Numbered from the stretch's first letter, positions 33,974-42,875 are shown. The stretch: 48,321 nt of DNA from an uncultured Flavobacteriales bacterium (GCA_937899835.1 CALCCE010000147.1:1-48321); one strand, 5' to 3'. Made by a program: numbers and translations. Notes: generated from the letters alone by a model not told the origin.

Positions 33974-34555
33974 GTGAAACTAATCTACCGCAAAGAGACC
34001 AAAGACCTGGTGAAAGGCTGTAAGGCCGGAAACGCCGAATGTCAGCGTCAGCTCTATGAGCGCTATGTGGACAAGATGTATATGGTTTGTATGCGCTATG
34101 CGCGGGACGAAATGGAAGCGCAAGACATGTTGCAAGACGGTTTTGTGCGCGTATTCAATAAAATCAACACATTTAAAGGAGAGGGTTCGCTCGAAGGGTG
34201 GATCAGGCGAGTGATTGTGAATGTGGCCATCCGGCATTGCCAAAACCGGAACCGTCACAACCAGTTGATGAGCATCAACGATGTGGAAGAGAAGATTAGT
34301 GTGCCGACCAGTGAGATCGATTTTGATTACGAAGACTTGATAAAAATGGTAAGAAGCCTTCCGGATGGTTACCAAACGGTTTTCAACCTGTATGCCATCG
34401 AAGGTTTTTCACATAAGGAAATAGCGGCCAAGCTGGGCATCTCTGAAGGAACCAGCAAATCCCAAGTGGCCCGTGCGCGTCAGCAACTGACCCGGATGGT
34501 AAACCGCTACCGGTATTTTCATGGAAAAGTGAAAGGGGAACAAAGTGCAGGATAA
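33974..34555 (+). CDS. ECF-type RNA polymerase sigma factor
   Basis: A 193-residue extracytoplasmic-function sigma factor from GTG 33974. Region 2 contains QDMLQDGFVRVFNKINTFKG, and region 4 has SLPDGYQTVFNLYAIEGFSH plus the helix-turn-helix KEIAAKLGISEGTSKSQVAR. The spacing between regions is normal for Bacteroidota ECFs. The next gene overlaps by 11 nt and encodes a protein with an anti-sigma-like N-terminus, so it is the likely regulator of this factor. No clear autoregulated promoter motif was seen in the 182-nt gap upstream. Confidence 0.92.
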   Translation: MKLIYRKETKDLVKGCKAGNAECQRQLYERYVDKMYMVCMRYARDEMEAQDMLQDGFVRVFNKINTFKGEGSLEGWIRRVIVNVAIRHCQNRNRHNQLMSINDVEEKISVPTSEIDFDYEDLIKMVRSLPDGYQTVFNLYAIEGFSHKEIAAKLGISEGTSKSQVARARQQLTRMVNRYRYFHGKVKGEQSAG

Positions 34556-36140
34556 CCCAATTGATGAATTATTCCGGGATGGATTAAATTCACCACGTGT
34601 AGCGCCTTCAGAGGCCATGTGGTCGAACATTTCCGGAACGCTTGCTGCCCAAAAGCAACGCAAACGCATGTTGTGGTGGCGGTGGTCGGCCGCGGCATTG
34701 CTGCTTTTTGCCTTTGGTGCTGGCGGTGTTTGGGTAGGAAGTACCTTTTTGGGAGATACTCAAACCGTAGTGATAACTGTACCAGCTACTCCTAATACTA
34801 CAGTTGACAACTCGGTTTCTGGTGCTCCTTGGGTTGCTACGCAGCCTTCCGTTTATCCACCTATGGGAACGGCAGCCAGTGCCGAAGCGTCTTTGGCATC
34901 AGTAGTGCCCAATCAAAATACAGTAGTACTCTCTGCGCCACCACCTACTCCTTCGACTTCGGCAATTGGTACGGCTGCCGCTTCTAAAAAAGCATTTCCT
35001 GAAATGGAAAGTGAAGCGATGGCGGTGCATGCTACTACTCCTGATGGTTTGAATACCGAATCTGGAAATTCGCGCTCTATTGCTTCCTTGGCCGGTTTGA
35101 TGGGGTCTTCTACCTCATCTGAAAACGTTTCAATGGCCGCTTCTTCTGAAAGTGTTGATGCGGTTGATCCTGAGTTGAACAGCAAAACTTCTGCCACCAC
35201 CTCTCCCAATTTGACTTTACGCAGTGCCAACCTGCCTGCCAAGTCGGTATGGGGATCTGATAAAAACTTAGAGACTCCGGTGAAGCGCGAACAGGCTATT
35301 TTAGAATATGAGCAAGCTATCGACGATGAACTTGGATTGATTGCCTTAAAAATTCAGCGCAGGTCTGCCTGGAAAAATGCTCCACGTTGGACGGTTGGAG
35401 GTTATTATGATATAGGGTCTACCAACGCTTGTTTGGATGGTTTTGCGACCGGGCCGTTTGATCATTATTACAACTCCAACTACCGTATTTCTAACGTAAG
35501 TGAAACGGGAAGTAGTGCTTCTCCCCATACTGTTAATGGCTATGGTGCCGAACTACGCTACCGACTCAACCGCCGTTGGGTGGTGGGCACCGGTTTTGGA
35601 ACGGAGTATTGGGATGGTTGGGCACAAACCGTTACGGAGAAAGAATCGGAAACGGTAGTACGCGACAGCATTCGCATTGAGGCCAGTATTATCGGAGGTT
35701 CCGGTGGTGGCTTCGGCGGGATTTATCAGTATTTCAACGATACGAGTTATTCCTACAGCTACGATACCACGCAAATCAAGTATCACGCACAATGGCTCGA
35801 AGTTCCTTTAACCCTACAGTACAATGTTTGGGATCGGCGGGTGCGTTATTATGTCGGTACTGGTGTTACTGCTTCTTTGTTGTGGAAGCTACAATCAAAT
35901 GCTACCTATTCTACCAACGAGATTTCTCGTCAAATGGAAAACCGGGTTTATGGCGGTGCAGAGTTGCACCAATTGAACCTTTTGCTTTCTGCCGGGGTAG
36001 AAATTCCGCTCTGGCAGCAAAACCTAAGCTTCCGGTTTGAGCCCATGCTACGGCACGGAGTCTACGTTCCTGAGAAGTCTATCCTCCAAAAATCGGCTAC
36101 CACGGTTAGTGCCCGTATGGGACTTAACCTACATTTCTGA
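34545..36140 (+). CDS. anti-sigma-like TM protein with beta-barrel-like C-terminus
   Basis: A 531-residue protein from GTG 34545. Residues 1-45 are soluble and resemble the start of ECF-linked membrane proteins (DELFRDGLNSPRVAPSEAMW). A TM helix at ~47-70 follows (LWWRWSAAALLLFAFGAGGV). Residues ~70-250 are a low-complexity Ser/Thr/Ala/Pro linker. Residues ~280-531 have porin-like alternating strands, with RWTVGGYYDIGS at the start and TTVSARMGLNLHF as an aromatic-ended last strand. Having an inner-membrane helix and an outer-membrane-type barrel in one chain is odd: the linker may span the periplasm, or the barrel-like part is a soluble sensor. A role as anti-sigma factor for the ECF protein is inferred from overlap and topology. 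Confidence 0.75.
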   Translation: MQDNPIDELFRDGLNSPRVAPSEAMWSNISGTLAAQKQRKRMLWWRWSAAALLLFAFGAGGVWVGSTFLGDTQTVVITVPATPNTTVDNSVSGAPWVATQPSVYPPMGTAASAEASLASVVPNQNTVVLSAPPPTPSTSAIGTAAASKKAFPEMESEAMAVHATTPDGLNTESGNSRSIASLAGLMGSSTSSENVSMAASSESVDAVDPELNSKTSATTSPNLTLRSANLPAKSVWGSDKNLETPVKREQAILEYEQAIDDELGLIALKIQRRSAWKNAPRWTVGGYYDIGSTNACLDGFATGPFDHYYNSNYRISNVSETGSSASPHTVNGYGAELRYRLNRRWVVGTGFGTEYWDGWAQTVTEKESETVVRDSIRIEASIIGGSGGGFGGIYQYFNDTSYSYSYDTTQIKYHAQWLEVPLTLQYNVWDRRVRYYVGTGVTASLLWKLQSNATYSTNEISRQMENRVYGGAELHQLNLLLSAGVEIPLWQQNLSFRFEPMLRHGVYVPEKSILQKSATTVSARMGLNLHF

Positions 36141-36416
36141 TTGCGGTAGCATTTTCCACTTATTTTCTTGAGGCCAATAGTTGTGGACTTTTAAGCGTAC
36201 CAATCGGCTCACGCTTCGCAGATACTTTTGTTCTAAGCGCTTTTAATTAGCTGGAAAAGGACTTGTGCTAACCCGAAGGATAATTGTCTGCTTTCCAAGA
36301 AAAGAAATAGGTGGAGAAAAAGAAAGGTTCCTGAGGGCACTTTACTGTTCCAAGTATTTCCTCGAATCCCTTATCATATTTTTATGCACGTGATAGCCAC
36401 CGCGCCAAACCAATTT
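36141..36416. other. 276-nt intergenic region, possible structured RNA
   Basis: No protein frame of note. On the plus strand a perfect -7-type box TACTTTTG (36223-36230) points into the gap although no plus-strand gene follows. Downstream, nested complementary pieces suggest a long interrupted hairpin: GGAA 36253 with TTCC 36348, GTG 36265 with CAC 36338, CCC 36272 with GGG 36335, GGA 36278 with TCC 36329. A small RNA is possible; it does not match 6S RNA clearly. Confidence 0.25.
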
Positions 36417-36956
36417 TTAATCCAGGTGGGTAGGCACCGGACTGTTGGCTTTTTCAGAATTCCAAAGCAGGTTGGCGATCCACCAACGGCCTTCAAAATA
36501 TAAGAGTTGAAAACAAGCTACCCCGTTGGTACGGTTGGGTTGGCTGCGGTTCTGGAAATAGGTGGTAGCGTAATAGGAGCTAAAAACCTGGGCCATGTGT
36601 CCGTAGTACTGTACCTGATTGGTGACCTCGCGAGGATAATAATCGGACCTACGGAAAAAAGCATCGGAATTTCGGATGTAATCTTCTAAGGAACCCATGC
36701 GTGAAATGGCACGTCCTTCCTTGGAATAGTTGACGGCATCTATGCGCGCACTGGGCAGGAATAGCGACCGAAAGCGGGTCCAATCGCGCGCTCCGGCTTC
36801 CCCTTGCAGCACTTGATAGTAGGCAGAGATAATGCCATCGATGGAATTGACATCGGCGGTATCTGGAGCGGCTGCTTTTAGTTGTGCATGGTTGGTTTGA
36901 GCCGAAAGTTGCAGCGCAACCAACACGAAAAAGAAAGAAAGCATTCTAATTTTCAT
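36417..36956 (-). CDS. secreted NTF2/SnoaL-like protein
   Basis: A 179-residue protein with signal peptide (MLSFFFVLVALQLSAQ) and a cone-shaped NTF2-like domain: IDGIISAYYQVLQGEAGARD, then RFRSLFLPSARID, SLEDYIRNSDAFFRRSDYYP, and VACFQLLYFEGRWWIANLLW. NTF2-like folds act as enzymes or ligand binders; active residues cannot be assigned. It follows three nucleotides after the gene upstream, which encodes a paralogous NTF2-like domain fused to a TonB C-terminal domain. The shared pattern (YYQVLQGEAGARDW against FYQLLSGPAGPRDW) shows duplication. Confidence 0.8.
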   Translation of the reverse strand: MKIRMLSFFFVLVALQLSAQTNHAQLKAAAPDTADVNSIDGIISAYYQVLQGEAGARDWTRFRSLFLPSARIDAVNYSKEGRAISRMGSLEDYIRNSDAFFRRSDYYPREVTNQVQYYGHMAQVFSSYYATTYFQNRSQPNRTNGVACFQLLYFEGRWWIANLLWNSEKANSPVPTHLD

Positions 36957-36959
36957 GGC

Positions 36960-37865
36960 TCAAGGATTAAAGGGTATGGAAAGGTTGAACATCACCCTTA
37001 CCGGTTGTCCATTGAGTCGGCCCGGTTGCCAATCGGGCAGCGTAGAAAGGGCTTTGAGCTGGGCCAAAGAAAGGGGCTCAGTAGCACCAACCACTTGAAA
37101 TTGCTCTACTTTGCCTTCTTGGTTCACAATGAATTGAACATTGATCCAGGTGGAACCGTCGGGCCGGCGAAAGTAAGATTCGCCCGAAGGCTTGAGGTGT
37201 TTTTTTAAATCGTTTTTGAGGGCGGCTTCTCCACCGGGATAGCGCGGAGGCAGATCGATTTCGCCTGGTTTGTAGAGGTAAGCTCCGGGAGCTGCTTTTT
37301 GGGTCGGTTGAGTAGGAGGAGTAGACGCTTTGGTTTTGGGAACAACAGCAGGAGCACTATTCGATTTTGGTGGGAGGTGTTCTTCTGGCAGGGGATCGAA
37401 AGGCGATTCCACATTCCAGAACACGTGTAAGAATTGCCAACCACTACTGGTGCGGATCAGCTGAAAGCTGTAAACGCCACGTTCTTCGAATTTTTCGGCA
37501 TTGCCGGCTAAGGTGTAGCTGGCTTGGTAGGTGCTGAAGATTTGGGCAATGTTGCCGTAGATCTGTGTCTTCCGTTTGATTTCCCGAATCTCGAAACCAT
37601 TTTTCTCGAAGAAGGGCCCGGCATTGTTGATGTAATTGTCGATCGTACCGATCAATGGGCTCGGGCTTCCGTCTTCAGCGTAGGTTACGGCATTGAATTG
37701 GGCGTCTGCGGCACAATAGCCACGGAGTTTTTCCCAATCGCGCGGCCCGGCAGGGCCACTCAATAACTGGTAAAACGTAACGATGGTGGCATCCAGTGAA
37801 GTAGATGCCTGTGTAGGAGCCTGGAAGCAACTAAGCAGTAGGATGAAAAGAAGTGCTCGTATCAT
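36960..37865 (-). CDS. NTF2-like domain fused to TonB C-terminal domain
   Basis: A 301-residue exported protein. Signal peptide (ALLFILLLSCFQAPTQA) is followed by an NTF2-like domain (~24-155: TIVTFYQLLSGPAGPRDWEK, then VYSFQLIRTSSGWQFLHVFW), a Pro/Thr linker (~165-195), and a TonB C-terminal domain (~205-301: PPRYPGGEAALKNDLKKHLK, INVQFIVNQEGKVEQFQVVG, PVRVMFNLSIPF). There is no N-terminal TM anchor like that of true TonB, so it is unlikely to energise a receptor in the normal way; free TonB-CTD proteins in Bacteroidota may act as periplasmic adaptors. It is co-transcribed with its NTF2 paralogue. TTAGTTTG, one change from the -7 consensus, lies 11 nt upstream of the ATG. Confidence 0.82.
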   Translation of the reverse strand: MIRALLFILLLSCFQAPTQASTSLDATIVTFYQLLSGPAGPRDWEKLRGYCAADAQFNAVTYAEDGSPSPLIGTIDNYINNAGPFFEKNGFEIREIKRKTQIYGNIAQIFSTYQASYTLAGNAEKFEERGVYSFQLIRTSSGWQFLHVFWNVESPFDPLPEEHLPPKSNSAPAVVPKTKASTPPTQPTQKAAPGAYLYKPGEIDLPPRYPGGEAALKNDLKKHLKPSGESYFRRPDGSTWINVQFIVNQEGKVEQFQVVGATEPLSLAQLKALSTLPDWQPGRLNGQPVRVMFNLSIPFNP

Positions 37866-37906
37866 TGGCTGGCCTCCAAACTAACAAACATTGTGCCGGT
37901 TGGGTT

Positions 37907-38206
37907 TTACATCAAACCTGGCATCATTCCTTTGGCGGCTCCTTGCATTTCGGCTTCGTTTACCTGGTCTGCTTTTGCCAGGGCACTGTTCACAGCCATT
38001 ACCAAAAAGTCTTCCAGCTGTTCCTTGTCTTCTTGCAACAGCTCTTCCGCTACTTGAATATCGGTAACCTTCCGGTTGCCGGTAACGGTCACTTTTACTT
38101 TACCACCGGGAGCTTCACCGTCTACGGTGATGGTGTCGAGGCGTTGTTTGATGTTGTCCATTTCCTGCTTCATTTGCTGAAGCTTGCCCATCATGTCTCC
38201 AAACAT
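37907..38206 (-). CDS. YbaB/EbfC nucleoid-associated protein
   Basis: A 99-residue DNA-binding protein of the YbaB family, which forms dimers that coat or bend DNA. It starts at ATG 38206 with MFGDMMGKLQQMKQEMDNIK and continues KVKVTVTGNRKVTDIQV; the C-terminal helix has LEDFLVMAVNSALAKADQ. Ends KGMMPGLM, a Gly/Met-rich tail seen in many family members. An upstream ATG at 38260 is rejected since it lies before the -7 box. Confidence 0.93.
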   Translation of the reverse strand: MFGDMMGKLQQMKQEMDNIKQRLDTITVDGEAPGGKVKVTVTGNRKVTDIQVAEELLQEDKEQLEDFLVMAVNSALAKADQVNEAEMQGAAKGMMPGLM

Positions 38207-38226
38207 AGTTCGTGTTTTTAGTGGAG

Positions 38227-38234
38227 CAAAAGTA
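38227..38234 (-). promoter_or_regulatory. -7 box TACTTTTG of the ybaB-type gene
   Basis: A perfect TAnnTTTG match on the minus strand with 20 nt to the ATG at 38206. Confidence 0.6.
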
Positions 38235-38268
38235 GGGAAAAGGCAGGCGTTGGAAGCCATGTCATCGC

Positions 38269-41028
38269 TTATCGATAACCAGCAATCGGACTTTGGGGGT
38301 CAATCCATTGGGCCACCTGTTTCCAGGGAAGCAAAATCTCCACATTGGGGTACCAGGTATCGCCCGATTGTCGACTATCCACAATGCTAAACCATATTCC
38401 TTTTTCCGAAAGGTACCATTCTACCGATGCGCTCTCAATCAAGGCATCGGGTTGACTGCAATCGATTTCATAACGTTCTTCCGAATGCAGGGTATCATTT
38501 AGCCGCCCGAGATTTTCCACGCACCAGCGGCTGAATTGGGAAACAAAACCCTCCATAAAAAGCTCGGAAAGCTGCACCTGGCGCATATTATTCTGTTCGA
38601 AGGTGAAGGTTTCATAGGTCTCGCTCACATCGTGGTAGCGCCTCCAGGTGGTTTCCTTGTAGTTGAAAAATGAAACAGTAGTGGCCGTAAAGCTTTGGAT
38701 TTGAGCACTACGGTATTCTTCGGAGTAGTAGTAATTATGATCGTACATCCAGCTGATGCGTAGGTTTTCATCTACCTCCCGATTCACAAAATAAACCTGA
38801 GCCTCCCAATCCCGCCATTCCGATAATCGATCGGAGTGCAGAATGCTTTCCGTGGAAGAAGCTGTTTCAGCAATCGCCTCTATCCACTGTTGCAAGAGGT
38901 AGTGATTGATGGGGCGCTTTCTCCAATCGGGCCAGGATTTGGGCCAGGAAATAGACTTTTCTTCATCCAACTGTCCTTCTGCGATGGAAAGTAGTTTGAA
39001 ATCATTATCCACGAAAGTGGGAAGTAAATCTGCTTGCATCGCCTGGTACAAGGGCAAAGGGTAGGCTTTGTTTTGATTGGGTTGATCCAGGAAAAAAAGG
39101 TGCAAACTATCACTGGTTTTTCCCAGTACAAGTTGATGCTGAATGGCGATCAAATTCTCGAATTGCAACGGGATTACTTCTTTTCCACGAACGTTCAACA
39201 AGCCCGTTCCCTGGCTGTTTTTTGCCAACAGATAAGGAGATTCGTATTCATCCAGGTTTTCTTCATCGGTCCACCAGTCGAGGTATTCATAGATGAATGG
39301 CACTAAGGTATCTCCTTTGCTGGCAATAAGCCCCGAAAAACCATCGGTGGTATTGATGGAAGCCTCATCACCAGAAGGCAACAGGAGCCAATCGCTGGGC
39401 TGAGCAAAGGCAGTGTCTATGATCAAGCCATTTTCGGGAGACCACACCCCCCAGGTGTTTTCCTGAAACCCGCCCACCCAATAGCACGGTTGAAAAAGCG
39501 AATCGAAAAAAGCCGGATAATTGAGTACCCCTCCAAAAAGTGTATCCACCAGCAATCCGCCGTTGAGGTCCCAGATGCCAGCTTTTTGGTTGCTTCCCCG
39601 CACCCAACTGGCCGAAGGAAAATAAATCTCAGCATAGCTGTCGATCTCCGGGTGAACCGGTAGGCCGAAGGCGGTAAACTTTTCGGAAGGGATGCTCCAC
39701 TTTAGTGTAGGAGACAACAGGCCCTGTTTTTCAGAACCTGGTTCTTTTACCATAAAGTAGCCTTTATCGGAGCGCTGGATGTCTTGGGCGGAAGGTGGGA
39801 GACCTAATGTGCCTTCATCGGATACAATGCCTTTCATTCGGTCTCCAAAAATGGCGGTACTCCGCTCAAATGAAAAGTGCTTTTTCCATTCGTAGCCCAC
39901 CTTCGGATTGATTACTTTTTGCTGCACCGGGTTGATGACGAACACGGTATCGTTTCGCATTCCAAAAGCCAGTTCTCTGCGGTATTCGTTTCTCCAGACA
40001 ATAGCATCAAAACGGGGTAGGGTGCGCCAACTCCCGTCTGCATCAATGATTCCCCAGTACCCGCCCTGTTTCGCGCTCCGATAGATATACCGATCAGGGG
40101 AACCTCGTTTAAACGGAGTGATCGCGTCAAACTGCGGTGGGCATACCCAGGCTCCGACGGAGTTGATTAAGCCAAATTGTTTTCCTTTTTTAGCGATAGC
40201 AGTTATGCCCGCATAGGTGGAGTAAACGCGGTTAAATTTTTGCTTTCCGATGCGTTTTCCGTTTACATCTATTAAAAAGACTTTGCCCTTTTGGGGAAGA
40301 ATATAAGGCCCGGGACGATTATAATATAGCGCTTGAATGCGCTCGTATTTGTATGGAACAATGATTTTTCCGGTAGTGTCCACCATGCCTTCGAGTTGGG
40401 TTTCCGGCCATTCTACGGCAATAAGATCGTTGTGATCCACGCCAAAATTGGCGTTGGCGGTAGGAGGTACAATGGTATCTCCGTTGTAATGGATCAATCC
40501 ACGATGATAGATGCCCTCAGCAGAAGCGGTAGAAATTTCCACCAACTGTCCCCAAATGTTGATGATGCCTTCGTATTGGGGTGAAAGCAAGGTTTTACCA
40601 GGAATAAACAGCCCATATTTTCCATCTTGGTGCAAGCGCATGGCCCGTTGACTTTGGGCAACCATGCTGATTTGGTCGTATTCCAACGGAAGAATTACCT
40701 GACTGTTGGTATCGATCACGCCACAACGCCCTCGTTCCGATTGCAGTTGGTAGTATTTTCCGGTAAGTGCATCCAGGCGAAAGTGAACGGCTGGAATTAA
40801 CTCCCGTCCATTCCGATCAATCACACCAAAAAGACCGGCCTCCACCACTATGTAACCGTTCCAAACTTCTTCCATCGACTCGTAGCGGGGAGAAACTTTC
40901 CAGTTGCCCTCCTCGTCCAGCAGACCATAAAGGCAAGAAGCATTGTCTTTGGTGATGTAGCTATCCTGCCCCAAGGCAGGGAGCATCACCATCCAATAGA
41001 AAAACATCGCAAATCCGTAACGCAACAT
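38269..41028 (-). CDS. large WG-repeat protein with C-terminal DUF3298-like domain
   Basis: A 919-residue exported protein. A signal peptide (FFYWMVMLPALGQ) is followed by about ten WG (YG) repeats through residue ~660, for example YGLLDEEGNWKVSPRYESM, FGVIDRNGRELIPAV, GMVDTTGKIIVPYKYERI, FGLINSVGAWVCPPQFDAI and GLLNVRGKEVIPLQFENL. WG repeats are beta-hairpin units of unknown ligand. The C-terminus (~730-919) ends YPNVEILLPWKQVAQWI, like the DUF3298/RsiV-type domain. The frame opens at ATG 41028, only 5 nt after a -7 box. An in-frame ATG at 41007 would give a 21-nt longer leader and still a signal peptide, so the start is uncertain. Confidence 0.82.
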   Translation of the reverse strand: MLRYGFAMFFYWMVMLPALGQDSYITKDNASCLYGLLDEEGNWKVSPRYESMEEVWNGYIVVEAGLFGVIDRNGRELIPAVHFRLDALTGKYYQLQSERGRCGVIDTNSQVILPLEYDQISMVAQSQRAMRLHQDGKYGLFIPGKTLLSPQYEGIINIWGQLVEISTASAEGIYHRGLIHYNGDTIVPPTANANFGVDHNDLIAVEWPETQLEGMVDTTGKIIVPYKYERIQALYYNRPGPYILPQKGKVFLIDVNGKRIGKQKFNRVYSTYAGITAIAKKGKQFGLINSVGAWVCPPQFDAITPFKRGSPDRYIYRSAKQGGYWGIIDADGSWRTLPRFDAIVWRNEYRRELAFGMRNDTVFVINPVQQKVINPKVGYEWKKHFSFERSTAIFGDRMKGIVSDEGTLGLPPSAQDIQRSDKGYFMVKEPGSEKQGLLSPTLKWSIPSEKFTAFGLPVHPEIDSYAEIYFPSASWVRGSNQKAGIWDLNGGLLVDTLFGGVLNYPAFFDSLFQPCYWVGGFQENTWGVWSPENGLIIDTAFAQPSDWLLLPSGDEASINTTDGFSGLIASKGDTLVPFIYEYLDWWTDEENLDEYESPYLLAKNSQGTGLLNVRGKEVIPLQFENLIAIQHQLVLGKTSDSLHLFFLDQPNQNKAYPLPLYQAMQADLLPTFVDNDFKLLSIAEGQLDEEKSISWPKSWPDWRKRPINHYLLQQWIEAIAETASSTESILHSDRLSEWRDWEAQVYFVNREVDENLRISWMYDHNYYYSEEYRSAQIQSFTATTVSFFNYKETTWRRYHDVSETYETFTFEQNNMRQVQLSELFMEGFVSQFSRWCVENLGRLNDTLHSEERYEIDCSQPDALIESASVEWYLSEKGIWFSIVDSRQSGDTWYPNVEILLPWKQVAQWIDPQSPIAGYR

Positions 41029-41033
41029 AAAGT

Positions 41034-41041
41034 CAAATGTA
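41034..41041 (-). promoter_or_regulatory. -7 box TACATTTG of the WG-repeat gene
   Basis: A perfect TAnnTTTG match on the minus strand. Five nucleotides separate it from ATG 41028 and 26 from ATG 41007. Confidence 0.5.
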
Positions 41042-41176
41042 GGGTAGTCAAAAAGTACGTTGGATGAAGAACTATTATTCGTTTGAAATAATTGAGGATT
41101 CGTTGGGGGAGTGAAACAGGGATCAATGGTCCTGAGCTATTAGGAATCTTCGCGCCACCAAGTCCAGAATTTATTT

Positions 41177-41464
41177 TGTTGCGTGCTTCCGTTGCGCGCA
41201 ACGTTGCGTTGGATTTTACCGCGCAACACTTTTTATAGGATGGGTCATGAGCAGGTTAGGCCACATCACACGGGGCCATAGCGGTTTATCATTTTGTTGC
41301 GTGCTTCCGTTGCGCGCAACGTTGCGTTGGATTTTACCGCGCAACACTTTTTGTCTGATGGGTCGTGAGCAGGTTAGACTAAATCGTTTGGGACCATATC
41401 GGTTTATCATTTTGTTGCGCGCTTCCGTTGCGCGCAACGTTGCGTCCGTTTTTATCACGCAACA
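41177..41464. repeat. three tandem 118-bp units carrying six TGTTGCG-type hairpins
   Basis: Units start at 41177, 41295 and 41413 (exact 118-nt period). Each unit carries two 27-nt elements with 7-nt arms and 13-nt loops overlapping by 2 nt; in unit 1 these are 41177-41203 (TGTTGCG/CGCAACG) and 41202-41228 (CGTTGCG/CGCAACA). Inside the first lies the 12-bp palindrome GTTGCGCGCAAC. The 66-nt stretch between pairs is also shared but has diverged. The array sits in a 545-nt gap (41029-41573) that otherwise holds only the WG-gene promoter. Same element as at 6019-6189. Confidence 0.85.
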
Positions 41465-41573
41465 ATTTTTCCCAAATCGATTCGTGACAGGAAAGTACAC
41501 CTGATTATGCGTAAGGCTTCCCGCACCTACTTCAAGTATCAATAGAAAAAGGAAAGTTGGTTGATGGAAGTCC

Positions 41574-42864
41574 TTAACCTTTGTAGACCACTCCATCCTT
41601 CATCACGAAGGCCACATTCATCAGCACCGATACATCTTGTAAGGGATCGCCATCCACGGCGATGATGTCGGCCACTTTTCCGGTTTCAAGTGTGCCATAA
41701 TCGGCTTCGATGCCCAACAGTTGCGCACTGTACAAGGTGGCGCAACGAATGGTTTCCATGGCAGGCATGCCGGCCTCCACCATGTATTGAAATTCGAGGG
41801 CATTCAGTCCGTGTTTGAATACGCCCGCATCGGTGCCAAAGGCAATTTTTACGCCTCGTTTGTAAGCCACGCCAAAAGTATTTTGGATTTGTGGACCAAC
41901 CTTTAGCGCTTTAGGAACTACTACCTTTGGGTAATACCCCATGATCTTCGCTGAATCGGCTACAGCACGACCCGCGGTGATGGTAGGCACATACCAGGTA
42001 CCCCGCTCAATCATCAGTTTCATGGTTTCCTCATCCATGTAGGTGCCGTGCTCAATGGAGGTAACGCCTGCCCGAACGGCTCGTTTCATGCCCTCCGCAC
42101 CGTGGCAATGGGCCGCGATTCGCATGCCGAGATCGTTGGCGGTTTCTACAATGGCACCCATTTCAATTTCGGTGAAGTGAGGACCGGTACCGTCTTTTGC
42201 CACACTTAACACGCCTCCGGTGGCCGTGATTTTAATGAGGTCAGTTCCATTTTTGTAGCGTTGTCGCACTGCTTTCCTGCAATCATCAGTGCCGTTGACC
42301 ACCCCTTCCTGTGGACCGGGATCGCCCATCAAAGTTTGATTCCATCCGTTGGTGGGATCGGCATGGCCGCCGGTGATGGCAATGGCTTTTCCGGCGGTGA
42401 AAATGCGTGGTCCGATCACCGTACCTCGGTTGATGGCATTGCGCAAAGCAATGTTAACCCCAGTGCCACCCAAGTCGCGCACGGTAGTGAAACCGGCCAT
42501 TAAGGTAGTTTTCGCATAGTTTACTGACTCAAAAGCGTAATCAGCATCGTTCCAACGAAAAGATTTACTGTATCCATCGGGGCTGGTTTCGTGGTCCATG
42601 TGCACGTGCATGTCCATGAGACCGGGAAGCACCGTACGGTTCTTGTGATCGATCAAAGTTGCGCCTTGAGGAACCTCCAAATAGCCTTTTTGGATGGAAG
42701 TGATGCGACCATCTTGTACAATAATGGTCATTTCGGTTTGCACCTTTTCGCTGCTACCGTCAATCACTTTGCCGCAATGCAGGTAGGTGAGTGCCTGGCC
42801 GAAAACTGTGGGTGAAAGTAAGAGTGCGAAGAGGCCTGCTAAAATGCTTTTCCGCCCGAAAACA

Positions 42865-42875
<11 letters not shown>
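41574..42875 (-). CDS. secreted metal-dependent amidohydrolase (imidazolonepropionase-like)
   Basis: A 433-residue amidohydrolase-superfamily protein from ATG 42875 with signal peptide ([18 protein letters not shown]). The metal site pattern is present: [11 protein letters not shown] (His90, His92), the bridging lysine region [24 protein letters not shown] and SIEHGTYMD (His pair), and FGTDAGVF with the catalytic Asp. This arrangement is that of Xaa-Pro dipeptidase and imidazolonepropionase-like hydrolases, often annotated as prolidases. The substrate is unknown; being exported it may act on peptides. Its start overlaps the end of the methylmalonyl-CoA mutase large subunit gene by 11 nt, so translation is probably coupled although no metabolic link is evident. 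Confidence 0.88.

Noticed and set aside
41516-41528. 13-nt GCTTCCCGCACCT shared in inverted orientation with ~47895-47907
   Set aside because: Short, with no shared flanks; they bracket the mutase operon but chance match cannot be excluded.
41216-41596. 126-residue minus-strand frame across the tandem repeats, with repeated peptide text
   Set aside because: Its content is the translation of the 118-bp repeat units and hairpins; there is no signal of a protein family, and it overlaps the end of the amidohydrolase gene.
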